A DNA stretch of 64,000 bases, from positions 62,001-126,000 of the forward strand of contig CAVSEK010000013.1 in NCBI GenBank assembly GCA_963726975.1, read 5' to 3'. Shown in pieces: positions 48,480-56,098 of this stretch. This stretch comes from CAVSEK01 sp963726975 (GTDB taxonomy: Bacteria > Actinomycetota > Actinomycetes > Mycobacteriales > SCTD01). A program made the translations under genes and the position numbers. A model generated the notes under the pieces. The model was not told the origin of the DNA. It ran no database searches and worked only from the letters and a program-made list of their open reading frames with translations. Position 1 is the stretch's first letter. Every line of letters begins with the position of its first letter.

Positions 48480-48767
48480 TCAGCGCGGGGTGGCGCCGGC
48501 GCCCTGCATGGCCCGGCCGTAGCCGGTGTCGAAGGCGACGCGCAGCAGCTGCCGCGGGCGCCGGGGGCTGCGCCGGCGCAGCCGCCGCCAGGAGGCGTAC
48601 GCCGCGGCGGAGGTGCCGGGCTCGCCCGCCAGGTCGGCCTGCGCCACGGCGGCGCCGAGGCGCGCGGCCTCGAGCAGCTGGGCGCGGGTGGCGCGGGCGG
48701 GGTCGGCTCCCGGTGCGGGGGAGGGGGTGGTGCGGGCGGTGGTGCGGGCGGTGGTGCGGGTCGTCAT
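48480..48767 (-). CDS. small basic hypothetical protein
   Basis: This is a 95-residue frame from ATG 48767. A low-complexity Thr/Arg/Ala N terminus encoded by 12-bp repeats is followed by RATRAQLLEAARLGAAVAQADLAGEPGTSAAAYASWRRLRRR, an amphipathic helical region, and RQLLRVAFDTGYGRAMQ. No family is recognised and there is no signal or membrane segment. No clear ribosome site precedes the ATG, so the true start could be downstream of the repeats. The helical core reads like a real protein. Confidence 0.45.
   Translation of the reverse strand: MTTRTTARTTARTTPSPAPGADPARATRAQLLEAARLGAAVAQADLAGEPGTSAAAYASWRRLRRRSPRRPRQLLRVAFDTGYGRAMQGAGATPR
48727..48762. repeat. 12-bp tandem repeat
   Basis: GTGGTGCGGGCG occurs in three adjacent copies (the last ending GGGTCG variant), giving a TTART-type repeat at the N terminus of the small hypothetical protein on the minus strand. 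Confidence 0.85.
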
Positions 48768-48931
48768 GGGGGAGATCGAGGTCCTTCGGCGCACCGGGGC
48801 GCGGGCAGGCCGCAGGCAGCGGCGGGGAGCCCGGCTCGCGCGGAGCCGGGCGGTGCAGGTCAGGGGCCGGGCGGTCGACCGTCGTCCCCCGGTCGTCGTC
48901 GACCGGACGGGGAGCGGCGCAGCACCTCGGC

Positions 48932-48943
48932 GCGTGATCACGC
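48932..48943. promoter_or_regulatory. perfect 12-bp palindrome GCGTGATCACGC
   Basis: A perfect palindrome lies between the efflux-gene terminator and the small hypothetical gene. On the minus strand a TAGCGT that could serve as a -10 box overlaps its start, with GTGACG 17 bases further upstream, so it may be an operator at that promoter. Confidence 0.4.
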
Positions 48944-48954
48944 TAGCAGCACGA

Positions 48955-48991
48955 CGGCGGCCCGTCACCTGCACGAGGTGACGGGCCGCCG
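48955..48991 (-). terminator. strong hairpin terminator after the efflux gene
   Basis: CGGCGGCCCGTCACCT (48955-48970) pairs perfectly over 16 bases with AGGTGACGGGCCGCCG (48976-48991) around a 5-base loop, 19 bases beyond the stop of the minus-strand DHA2 efflux gene. Confidence 0.75.
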
Positions 48992-49010
48992 CAGGGCCGG
49001 GACGGGCGGG

Positions 49011-50705
49011 CTAGAGGACCGCGGACTCGGCCTTGGCCCGGGCGCGCTCGGCGAGCTCGGGGTCGCCGCCCTGCGGGTCGGTCGCGGGGGCACCGCCGGT
49101 CGGCGCCGGGGTCTGCGCGCCGGCGGCGAGCCCGCCGCTCGCGCGCAGCGGGATCTCCTTGATGCGCAGGCTCAGCAGGAAGGCCGGCACGAGCAGCACC
49201 GCCACGGTGAGGAAGACGGTGTGCATGGAGTCGGCGAAGCCCTCGAGGACCGCGCGGCGCACCGGTGCGGGGAGGGTGGCGATGACCGAGGTGTCGTTGA
49301 GGGCCGTGGCCGAGCCGAACCGGTCGATGACGGCCTGCGGGAGCCCGGCCGCCCGGGCCCGGTCCTGGATGTTGTGGGCCAGGGTGCTGAACAGGACCGC
49401 GAGCGCGATGGCCGCTCCGAAGGTGCCGCCCATGGACCGGAAGAAGGTCACCGAGCTGGTCGCCACGCCCATGTCGCGCGGCGGCAGCGCGTTCTGCACG
49501 CTGATCACGAGGGTCTGCATCGACAGCCCCAGCCCGGCGCCCATGACCGCCATGTACGTGCTGGCCTGCCACACGGGGGTGTCGACCTGCAGGGTGGCGA
49601 ACAGCAGGACCGCGACGAACATGACGGCGGTGCCGGTGACGGGCAGCTTCTTGTAGCGGCCGGTCCGGCTCATGACCTTGCCGCTGATCGCGGACGTGAT
49701 GATGATGCCGACCATCAGCGGGATGAGCAGGAGACCCGCCCGGGTCGGGCTGTTGCCCCGGACGATCTGCAGGTAGAGCGGCAGGACGACCAGCGCGCCG
49801 AACATCGCGGTGCCCACGAGCAGGGCGACCGCGCTGCTGGTGGTGAAGACGCTGCTGGAGAAGATGCGCAGCGGCAGGATGGCCGCCTCGCCCATCCGGC
49901 GCTCCCAGGGGACGAAGGCCACGACGGAGAGCACGGTCAGGGCGGTGAGCCCGAGGGTGAGCCCGGAGCCCCAGCCCCACTCGCGGCCCTTCTCGGCCAC
50001 GAGCAGCAGCGGGACGACCGCGGAGGTGAGCAGCGCGGCGCCGACGAAGTCGATCTTGGCGTCGGAGCGGTGCACCGGCAGGTGCAGCTTGGCGCTGACG
50101 ACGAGGAGGGCCGCCAGGCCGATCGGGACGTTGACGTAGAAGATCCAGCGCCAGCCGTCGATGCCGAGCAGCGTGTCCTGGCCCGCGAACGCCCCGCCGA
50201 GGACCGGCCCGAGCACGCTCGAGGTGGCGAAGACCGCCATGAAGTAGCCCTGGTAGCGGCCGCGCTCGCGGGGTGGCACGAGGTCGCCGACGATGGCGAA
50301 GGCCAGCGACATGAGGCCACCGGCGCCGATGCCCTGCACCGCGCGGTAGGCGGCCAGCTCGTAGATCCCGGTGGCGGTGCCGCACAGCATGGAGCCGACG
50401 ATGAAGACGACGATGGCGAACAGGTAGAACTTCTTGCGCCCGTACGTGTCGGAGAGCTTGCCGTACAGCGGGGTCGAGATCGTCGAGGTGATCAGGTAGG
50501 CGGTCGTGACCCAGGCCTGCGCGGTCTGGCCGTTGAGCTTGTCGGCGATGGTGCGCATGGCCGTCGACACGATCGTCTGGTCGAGGGCGGCGAGGAACAT
50601 GCCGAGCAGCAGGCCGGACAGGACCACCAGCACCTGCCGGTGGGTGAGCTGGCCCGGCCCGGCGGGGGCGGCGGCGGAGCCGGTGGGGGCGGTCGGAGCG
50701 GTCAT
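49011..50705 (-). CDS. DHA2-family multidrug efflux MFS transporter (EmrB/QacA type)
   Basis: This 564-residue transporter has fourteen predicted helices. Signatures include GMFLAALDQTIVSTAMRTIAD (motif D1), YLITSTISTPLYGKLSDTYGRKKFYL (motif A) and AAYRAVQGIGAGGLMSLAFAIVGDLVPPRERGRYQG (motif B region). These are those of proton-driven 14-helix drug exporters. ATG 50705 has AGGAGA upstream, and the start overlaps the marR stop as ATGA, so efflux is co-regulated with the MarR gene. The C-terminal tail is soluble, Ala/Pro-rich and ends before a strong hairpin. Confidence 0.93.
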   Translation of the reverse strand: MTAPTAPTGSAAAPAGPGQLTHRQVLVVLSGLLLGMFLAALDQTIVSTAMRTIADKLNGQTAQAWVTTAYLITSTISTPLYGKLSDTYGRKKFYLFAIVVFIVGSMLCGTATGIYELAAYRAVQGIGAGGLMSLAFAIVGDLVPPRERGRYQGYFMAVFATSSVLGPVLGGAFAGQDTLLGIDGWRWIFYVNVPIGLAALLVVSAKLHLPVHRSDAKIDFVGAALLTSAVVPLLLVAEKGREWGWGSGLTLGLTALTVLSVVAFVPWERRMGEAAILPLRIFSSSVFTTSSAVALLVGTAMFGALVVLPLYLQIVRGNSPTRAGLLLIPLMVGIIITSAISGKVMSRTGRYKKLPVTGTAVMFVAVLLFATLQVDTPVWQASTYMAVMGAGLGLSMQTLVISVQNALPPRDMGVATSSVTFFRSMGGTFGAAIALAVLFSTLAHNIQDRARAAGLPQAVIDRFGSATALNDTSVIATLPAPVRRAVLEGFADSMHTVFLTVAVLLVPAFLLSLRIKEIPLRASGGLAAGAQTPAPTGGAPATDPQGGDPELAERARAKAESAVL

Positions 50706-51229
50706 CGGGTCTCCTGCCCGGCCAGGGCCGGGATCGGGTCGTGGTCGGGCGTGGTGGGAGCGGGTCGGGCGGCGGCCGGGCGCCCGGGAGTGCCGGGGGT
50801 CCCGGACGACAGGGCGGTGCGGAAGCGGTGCAGCGAGGCGGCGAAGTCGGACAGCTCGTCGGCGGTCCACCCGGGCAGCAGCGCGGCCAGCTGGGAGGTC
50901 CGCGCCGCCCGGACGCGGGCGAGGACGGACTCGCCGGCCGGGGTGAGCTCGAGCAGCGACGCCCGGGAGTCCTCGGGGTCGCGCTCGCGGACGATCCAGC
51001 CCTCGCGCTCGAGGGCGGCGACCTGACGGCTGACGCTCGACAGGTCGAGGTGCAGCGCCTCGGCGAGGCTGGACGGCCGGCTGCGCCCGCGCTCGTCGAG
51101 CGCGGCCAGCAGAGCGGCGGCCGGCAGCTCGAGGCGGACGCCCGCCTGCTCGACCACAGCGGCGTGCAGCCCCTTGAGGCTGCGGACGAGCTGCCCGAGC
51201 TCGCGGGCGACGTGCTCGACGGGGGTCAC
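50702..51229 (-). CDS. MarR-family transcriptional regulator
   Basis: This 175-residue winged-helix repressor has an HTH core RPSSLAEALHLDLSSVSRQVAALEREGWIVRERDPEDSRASLLELTPAGE, the MarR recognition helix and wing (DPEDSRAS), with helical dimerisation arms on both sides and a Pro-rich tail. GTG 51229 follows GGAGGAC. It is coupled to the drug-efflux gene and divergent from the pirin gene. Two inverted repeats in the intergenic region are candidate binding sites. It probably represses the efflux operon until a ligand binds. Confidence 0.92.
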   Translation of the reverse strand: MTPVEHVARELGQLVRSLKGLHAAVVEQAGVRLELPAAALLAALDERGRSRPSSLAEALHLDLSSVSRQVAALEREGWIVRERDPEDSRASLLELTPAGESVLARVRAARTSQLAALLPGWTADELSDFAASLHRFRTALSSGTPGTPGRPAAARPAPTTPDHDPIPALAGQETR

Positions 51230-51285
51230 GGTCGTCCTCCGGGTCGGGGTGGGGCGGGCGCCGCAGGGACGGTGCCCGGAACTTG

Positions 51286-51304
51286 GTTGGCGCAAGCATC
51301 CAAC
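51286..51304. promoter_or_regulatory. candidate MarR operator 1 (GTTGG-N9-CCAAC)
   Basis: A perfect 5-bp-arm inverted repeat lies 57 bases upstream of the marR start. Read on the minus strand it contains TTGCGCC followed directly by AACCAA, a core shared with the second site. Confidence 0.5.
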
Positions 51305-51380
51305 ACCTCCTCGGCGCCGGCATTCCCGCCCTGGAGCCGCGCCCGGGAATCGCCCCGCGGTACGCACGGTTGGCAGTACT

Positions 51381-51394
51381 GTTGCGCCTGCAAC
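51381..51394. promoter_or_regulatory. candidate MarR operator 2 (GTTGC-N4-GCAAC)
   Basis: A perfect 5-bp-arm inverted repeat lies 17 bases upstream of the pirin start, containing TTGCGCC and, 3 bases later, AACCAA. A TACTGT just upstream (51377-51382) could be the pirin -10 box, which the operator would block. Confidence 0.5.
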
Positions 51395-51410
51395 CAACGA
51401 GGAGGACCCC

Positions 51411-52379
51411 GTGCCCGCTGTCACCGCCGACCCGCTGTCCCTGCGCCGGGTGCCCCCGGCAGGCCTGGGCGACGTCGAGCGCCCCGTGCTCTCCGTGACC
51501 ACGGCGCCCTCGGGCTTCGAGGGCGAGGGCTTCCCCGTCCGCCGGGCGTTCGCCGGCATCCCGAGCAAGGCCCTCGACCCGTTCATCATGATGGACCAGA
51601 TGGGTGAGGTCGAGTACGCGCCGGGCGAGCCCAAGGGCACCTCGTGGCACCCGCACCGCGGCTTCGAGACCGTCACCTACATCATCGACGGGGCGTTCCA
51701 GCACCAGGACAGCCACGGCGGCGGCGGCTTCATCACCGACGGCGCCACCCAGTGGATGACGGCGGGCGGCGGGATCCTGCACATCGAGACGCCGCCGGTC
51801 GAGCTCGTGCGCAGCGGGGGGACCTTCCACGGCGTGCAGCTGTGGGTCAACCTGCCCGGCAAGGACAAGATGACCGCGCCGGCGTACCAGAACCTCGAGG
51901 GCGGAGACGTCGTGCTGCTGGCCAGCGACGACGGGGGCGCGCTGCTGCGCCTCATCGCCGGCGACCTCGCGGGCGTGCGCGGACCCGGCTCGACCCGCAC
52001 GCCCATCACGATGCTGCACGCGAGCATCACCCCGGGCGCGCAGCTGTCGCTGCCGTGGGACCCGGCCTTCAACGCCCTCGTCTACGTGCTCGCCGGCTCG
52101 GGCTCGGTGGGCACGACGGGCACCCGCCTGCGCACCGGGCAGACCGCGGTCTTCGGCGCCGGCGACCGGGTCACGGTGTCCGCCGATGCCCGGCAGGACG
52201 GCCGGCACCCGGCGGTGGAGGTGCTCGTGCTGGGCGGCGAGCCGATCCGCGAGCCGGTCGCGCAGTACGGCCCGTTCGTCATGAACACCCGGGCGCAGCT
52301 GCAGCAGGCGGTCGAGGACTTCCAGTCCGGCCGCTTCGGCCAGGTGCCCGCCGGTGCCCTGATGCCGCACACCGGCTGA
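51411..52379 (+). CDS. pirin family protein
   Basis: This 322-residue bicupin protein has the N-terminal cupin with DPFIMMDQMG, TSWHPHRGFETVTYIIDGAFQHQDSHGG and the metal-site His residues of WHPHRG together with HQDSH and the later LHIE. A pirin C-terminal cupin (ALVYVLAGSGSVG) follows. Pirins include quercetinases and redox-sensing co-regulators. GTG 51411 has GAGGAGGAC upstream. It is divergent from marR and probably under the same control. Confidence 0.92.
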   Translation: MPAVTADPLSLRRVPPAGLGDVERPVLSVTTAPSGFEGEGFPVRRAFAGIPSKALDPFIMMDQMGEVEYAPGEPKGTSWHPHRGFETVTYIIDGAFQHQDSHGGGGFITDGATQWMTAGGGILHIETPPVELVRSGGTFHGVQLWVNLPGKDKMTAPAYQNLEGGDVVLLASDDGGALLRLIAGDLAGVRGPGSTRTPITMLHASITPGAQLSLPWDPAFNALVYVLAGSGSVGTTGTRLRTGQTAVFGAGDRVTVSADARQDGRHPAVEVLVLGGEPIREPVAQYGPFVMNTRAQLQQAVEDFQSGRFGQVPAGALMPHTG

Positions 52380-52393
52380 GCGCACCCCTGAGC

Positions 52394-52432
52394 ACGACGG
52401 CCCGTCCCCGCGACCCGGGGGCGGGCCGTCGT
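52394..52432. terminator. bidirectional terminator hairpin
   Basis: ACGACGGCCCGTCCCC pairs with GGGGGCGGGCCGTCGT (15 of 16 positions) around a short loop. It lies between the convergent pirin and serine hydrolase stops and fits a shared terminator. Confidence 0.75.
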
Positions 52433-52448
52433 CCGTCGGGGCGGGGGC

Positions 52449-53681
52449 TCAGTCGACGAGCGCGCTGTAGACGAGCTGGCGCAGCTGCGGGCGCAGCGGG
52501 TGCGTGCTGCTCGGCAGCAGCTGGGTGAACAGGTGGGCGGTGACCTCCTCGACCGGGTCCACCCAGAAGGCGGTGGAGGCGGCGCCGCCCCAGTAGTACT
52601 CGCCGCGGCTCATGAGCGTCTTGGCCGGGCGGGGGTCCTCCACGACGGCGAAGCCGAGCCCGAACCCGATCCCGTCGAAGGTCGTCTCGGCGAAGCCGCC
52701 GGTCGACAGGGCGCCGAGGTCGCGGCCGCCGGGCAGGTGGTTCTCGGTCATCATCGCCAGTGTCCGGGTGCCCAGCAGGCGGACCCCGTCGAGCTCCCCG
52801 CCGCGCAGCAGCGCCGCGGTGAACCGCTGGTAGTCGGCGGCGGTGGAGACCAGTCCGCCGCCGCCGGACAGGAACGCGGGCTCGGCCAGGGCGGCCTGCC
52901 CGAAGGCGTCGAGGCGGACGGCCTTCCCGTCGGCGGGGGAGGGCGTGTAGAGCGCGGCCAGCCGCTCGGCACGCTCCGGCTCCACCCAGAAGGAGGTGTC
53001 GGTCATCCCCAGCGGTCCGGTGACGTGCTCGCGCAGGTGGTCGTCGAGCCGCTGCCCGGACCACAGCTCGACGAGCCGGCCGAGCACGTCGGTGGCGACC
53101 GAGTAGCCCCAGGCGCTGCCGGGCTGGAACAGCAGCGGCATCGACGCCCACGCGTCGCACGCCGTGGCCAGGTCGGTGCCCGGCGGGACTCCCCACTCGT
53201 AGCCGCGGGCCCGGTAGACGGCGTCGCCGACCGAGGTGTGCAGGAAGCCGTAGGTGAGCCCGGCCGTGTGGGTGAGCAGGTGCCACACCCGCACCGGCTC
53301 GGTCGCCGGCACGGTGAACGGCCGCTGGGCCGACCCCTTGTCGTAGACGCGCACGTCGGCGAAGGCGGGGATCCAGCGGCTGACCTCGTCGTTCAGCTCG
53401 AACCGCCCCTGCTCCCACAGCCGCATGGCCGCGACCGACGTGAGCGGCTTGGTCATGGAGTAGACCCGCCACAGGGTGTCGGCCTCGACCGGCAGCCCCG
53501 CCTCGCGGTCGCGCAGGCCGTACGTCGAGGAGTGCACGACCTCGCCGCGCCGGGCGACGCTGATCTGCCAGCCGGCGAGCCGCCCGTCGTCGACGTACTG
53601 CGCGAAGTGCTCGTCGATGCGGGCGAGGCGGTCGGGCGCGAAGCCCAGGGCGTCGGGGTCAGCGGTGCGCATGCCGGCCAT
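52449..53681 (-). CDS. serine hydrolase (class C beta-lactamase / esterase EstB-like)
   Basis: This 410-residue protein has the catalytic SxxK motif VYSMTKPLTSVAAMRLWEQG (Ser 75, Lys 78), a second-motif Tyr in GSAWGYSVATDVLGRL, and a late YYWGGAASTAFWVDP in place of KTG. This matches the beta-lactamase-fold esterases (EstB type) more than true beta-lactamases. There is no signal peptide, so it is likely cytosolic. The start is ATG 53681 or 53672 (homology begins at either). It could act in ester hydrolysis or D-peptide metabolism. Confidence 0.9.
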   Translation of the reverse strand: MAGMRTADPDALGFAPDRLARIDEHFAQYVDDGRLAGWQISVARRGEVVHSSTYGLRDREAGLPVEADTLWRVYSMTKPLTSVAAMRLWEQGRFELNDEVSRWIPAFADVRVYDKGSAQRPFTVPATEPVRVWHLLTHTAGLTYGFLHTSVGDAVYRARGYEWGVPPGTDLATACDAWASMPLLFQPGSAWGYSVATDVLGRLVELWSGQRLDDHLREHVTGPLGMTDTSFWVEPERAERLAALYTPSPADGKAVRLDAFGQAALAEPAFLSGGGGLVSTAADYQRFTAALLRGGELDGVRLLGTRTLAMMTENHLPGGRDLGALSTGGFAETTFDGIGFGLGFAVVEDPRPAKTLMSRGEYYWGGAASTAFWVDPVEEVTAHLFTQLLPSSTHPLRPQLRQLVYSALVD

Positions 53682-53715
53682 CCTGCTCCGGCCCGGCCCC
53701 CGACCCGGCAGCGGG

Positions 53716-54636
53716 CTACTCGCCGCGCGGCTGCTCGGCGAGGAAGCGCTCGAGCTCGGCGCCGAGCTCGTCGCCCGAGGGCAGGCGCGTCTCGCCGGCC
53801 AGCAGGGAGCGGCCGCGGCCGGCGACGAACGAGTCGTACTGCTCCTCCAGGGCCGTGACGACCGCCTGGACCTCCTCGGACTGCGCGACCTGCCCGTCGA
53901 TGGCGAGGCGGGTCTGCGCGGCCGCCTCGTCGAGCGCGGTCGTCGGCAGCACCAGACCGGTGAGCGCGGACACCTCGCGCACCAGCGCCGCCGCGGCCGC
54001 CGGGTACTCCGCCTGCGACACGTAGTGGGGCACGTGGGCGGCGAAGCCGACGGCGTCGCGGCCGGCCTGGCCGAGCCGGTGCTCCAGCAGGTGGCCGGCG
54101 CTCGCGGGGACGGTCACCGTGCCGACCCACGGCTCGGCGCCGGCGAGCAGCTCCTTGCGCGTGCCGTGCGCGATGACGCCGACCGGGCGGGTGTGCGGCA
54201 GCGACATCGGGATCGCGTTGAGCCCGACCACGAGGCGCACGCCGAGGTCGTCGAGCAGCAGCTGGACGGCCGCGACGAAGCGCTCCCACAGCACGTCGGG
54301 CTCCGGGCCGGCGAGCACGAGGAAGGGGGTGCCCGCCTCGTCGCGCAGCAGGTGCACGGCCAGCTCCGGCGCGTCGTAGGTCTCCCAGTGGTCCTCGACG
54401 AAGAGCATGGGCGGCCGTCGCGCCCGGTAGTCGTGCAGCAGGTCGACGTCGAAGCGGGCGACGACCGTGGCCTCCAGCGCCGACAGCAGGTGGGTGCGGG
54501 CCAGCCGGGTCGCCGAGCCGGCGTCGATGAAGCCGTCGAGCGCCTGCACCAGCACCGGCCCGCTGCCGTCGGGGCCGGTCAGCGCGGGCAGGTCGGCCTC
54601 GAGCTCGAAGAGGTCCCGCGGGTCGGGGGTGCGCAT
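53716..54636 (-). CDS. PAC2 family protein
   Basis: This 306-residue protein begins MRTPDPRDLFELEADLPAL. It has the PAC2 core: VLVQALDGFIDAGSATRLARTHLL, the LHDYRARRPPMLFVEDHWETY segment, and LLVLAGPEPD-like FLVLAGPEPDVLWERFV. It continues with VGLNAIPMSLPHTRP, VTVPASAGHLLEHRLGQAG and VGFAAHVPHYVSQAEYPAAA. PAC2 is the fold of proteasome-assembly chaperone 2. Actinobacterial homologues are widespread and linked to the proteasome only by family. ATG 54636 has AAGGAG upstream. Confidence 0.9.
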   Translation of the reverse strand: MRTPDPRDLFELEADLPALTGPDGSGPVLVQALDGFIDAGSATRLARTHLLSALEATVVARFDVDLLHDYRARRPPMLFVEDHWETYDAPELAVHLLRDEAGTPFLVLAGPEPDVLWERFVAAVQLLLDDLGVRLVVGLNAIPMSLPHTRPVGVIAHGTRKELLAGAEPWVGTVTVPASAGHLLEHRLGQAGRDAVGFAAHVPHYVSQAEYPAAAAALVREVSALTGLVLPTTALDEAAAQTRLAIDGQVAQSEEVQAVVTALEEQYDSFVAGRGRSLLAGETRLPSGDELGAELERFLAEQPRGE

Positions 54637-54716
54637 GTCGGCTCCTTCAGGGGGTGGTGCTGCTGCGTGCTGTCCTGCCCGGTCGGGCCGGTGCCAGACC
54701 CGGTGCCGGACCGGGG

Positions 54717-55724
54717 TCAGGCCGGCACGCGGGCGGCGACGTCGGCGAGCAGGGCGTACGACCGGGCCCGGTCGGCGCTGTCGTGCACCATGGTCGTGAC
54801 CATGAGCTCGTCGGCCTGCGTCGCGTCGAGCAGGTCCTGCAGGCCGCGGCGCACCGTCTCGGGCGAGCCGATCACCTGGCTGTCGAGGCGGTCCTCGACG
54901 AACGCCCGCTCCTGCGCGGTGTAGGGGTAGGTCTCGGCCTCCTGGACGGTCGGCACCCGACCGGGCGCCCCGCTGCGCAGCCGCAGGAAGGACAGGCCGC
55001 CGGGCATCGCCAGGCGCCGCGCGGTCGCGTCGTCGTCGGCGACCAGCACCGAGACGCAGACGACGGCGTACGGCCGCTCGAGCGCCTCGGACGGGCGGAA
55101 GGCGTCGCGGTAGAGCGCGAGGGCCGGCAGCGTGTTGTGACCGCTGAAGTGGTGGGCGAAGGCGAACGGCAGGCCGAGGTGGCCGGCGACCTGCGCGCTG
55201 TAGCCGCTGGAGCCCAGCAGCCACAGCGGCGGCTCGTTGCCCTCGGCGGGCACGGCGGTCAGGCCGGGCACGGCGCCGCGGAAGAAGCCCCGCAGCTGGG
55301 CGAGCTGCTGCGGGAACTCGTCGGCGGACAGCCCGTCGACGCTGCGGCGCAGGGCGGCCGCCGTGCGCGGGTCGGTGCCCGGTGCCCGGCCGATGCCGAG
55401 GTCGACCCGGCCCGGGTGCAGCGCCTCGAGCATGCCGAACTGCTCGGCGACGACCAGCGGAGCGTGGTTGGGCAGCATGACGCCGCCGCTGCCGACGCGG
55501 ATGCGGCTCGTCGCGGCGGCGATCGCGGCGAGGAGGACCGGCGGGGAGCTGCTCGCCACACCCGGCATCCCGTGGTGCTCGGCGACCCAGTAGCGCGTGA
55601 AGCCGAGCTGCTCGACCTGCTGCGCGAGCGCGAGGGTGTCGGCGAGCGCCCGGGCGGGGGTGCCGCCGTCGGGCACGGGCACGAGGTCGAGCACGGACAG
55701 CGGCACGCGGTGCAGGTCGGTCAC
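54717..55724 (-). CDS. LLM class flavin-dependent oxidoreductase
   Basis: This 335-residue bacterial-luciferase-like TIM barrel contains VPLSVLDLVPVPDGGTPARAL, RYWVAEHHGMPGVASSSPPVLLAA, IRVGSGGVMLPNHAPLVVAEQF and LHPGRVDLGIGRAPGTD, the hallmark motifs of the MsnO8/YhbW subgroup. It would use FMN or F420; the substrate is unknown. GTG 55724 has GCAGGAC close by. It lies 80 bases upstream of the PAC2 start on the same strand, so co-transcription is possible. Confidence 0.92.
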   Translation of the reverse strand: MTDLHRVPLSVLDLVPVPDGGTPARALADTLALAQQVEQLGFTRYWVAEHHGMPGVASSSPPVLLAAIAAATSRIRVGSGGVMLPNHAPLVVAEQFGMLEALHPGRVDLGIGRAPGTDPRTAAALRRSVDGLSADEFPQQLAQLRGFFRGAVPGLTAVPAEGNEPPLWLLGSSGYSAQVAGHLGLPFAFAHHFSGHNTLPALALYRDAFRPSEALERPYAVVCVSVLVADDDATARRLAMPGGLSFLRLRSGAPGRVPTVQEAETYPYTAQERAFVEDRLDSQVIGSPETVRRGLQDLLDATQADELMVTTMVHDSADRARSYALLADVAARVPA

Positions 55725-55809
55725 GTCCTGCTCAACGCGCGGGGAGCCGCCCGGGCTTCCCGGGGCGGCGCCGGCGCGCGCACGGACCCGTGGTGCGGCT
55801 CCTGCGGCG

Positions 55810-55971
55810 TCAGCCCGCGGCGCAGGAGGAGCAGGCGTGGCGCTCGCCGTCGGCCGTGCTGACCAGGCGCGTCGCGGTGCGGCGGCAGGACGGGCCGTCG
55901 AGCTCGCAGCGGGTGTCGCGCAGGGCGGCGAGGGTGGTCCGGCGGGGGTTGGCGAGGCGGGGTGCGGTCAC
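55810..55971 (-). CDS. zinc-ribbon-like micro-protein (53 residues)
   Basis: GTG 55971 opens VTAPRLANPRRTTLAALRDTR, followed by C-ELDGPS-C and later HAC-SS-CAAG at the C terminus. Two Cys pairs (CX6C and CX2C) and a His could bind zinc. It is too short for a standard gene search. It sits between the LLM gene (same strand, 85 bases away) and the divergent dinG. Codon third positions are G/C-rich as in real genes here. The function is unknown; a nucleic-acid- or protein-binding zinc finger is possible. Confidence 0.5.
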   Translation of the reverse strand: MTAPRLANPRRTTLAALRDTRCELDGPSCRRTATRLVSTADGERHACSSCAAG

Positions 55972-56098
55972 GCCCCGAGTGTCCCCGACCGCGGTCGCTC
56001 TGCGTCACGGTCACGCTGTGTCGTGCGTCTCACCCCGCTGGTCCACAGCGCGGCCCGTCCTGCGCCCGTCGTCGCCCCCCGGGCAGCAGACTGCCGGG

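Noticed and set aside
51286..51394. Attachment-site-like direct repeats
   Set aside because: No integrase or mobile gene is near; the repeats are inverted, short, and sit in a divergent promoter region, which fits an operator.
49011..52385. A single 1124-residue protein fusing the upstream region to the efflux pump
   Set aside because: The first ~560 residues are antisense to the pirin or out of frame with marR. The MFS homology begins at ATG 50705, which has its own ribosome site and overlaps the marR stop.
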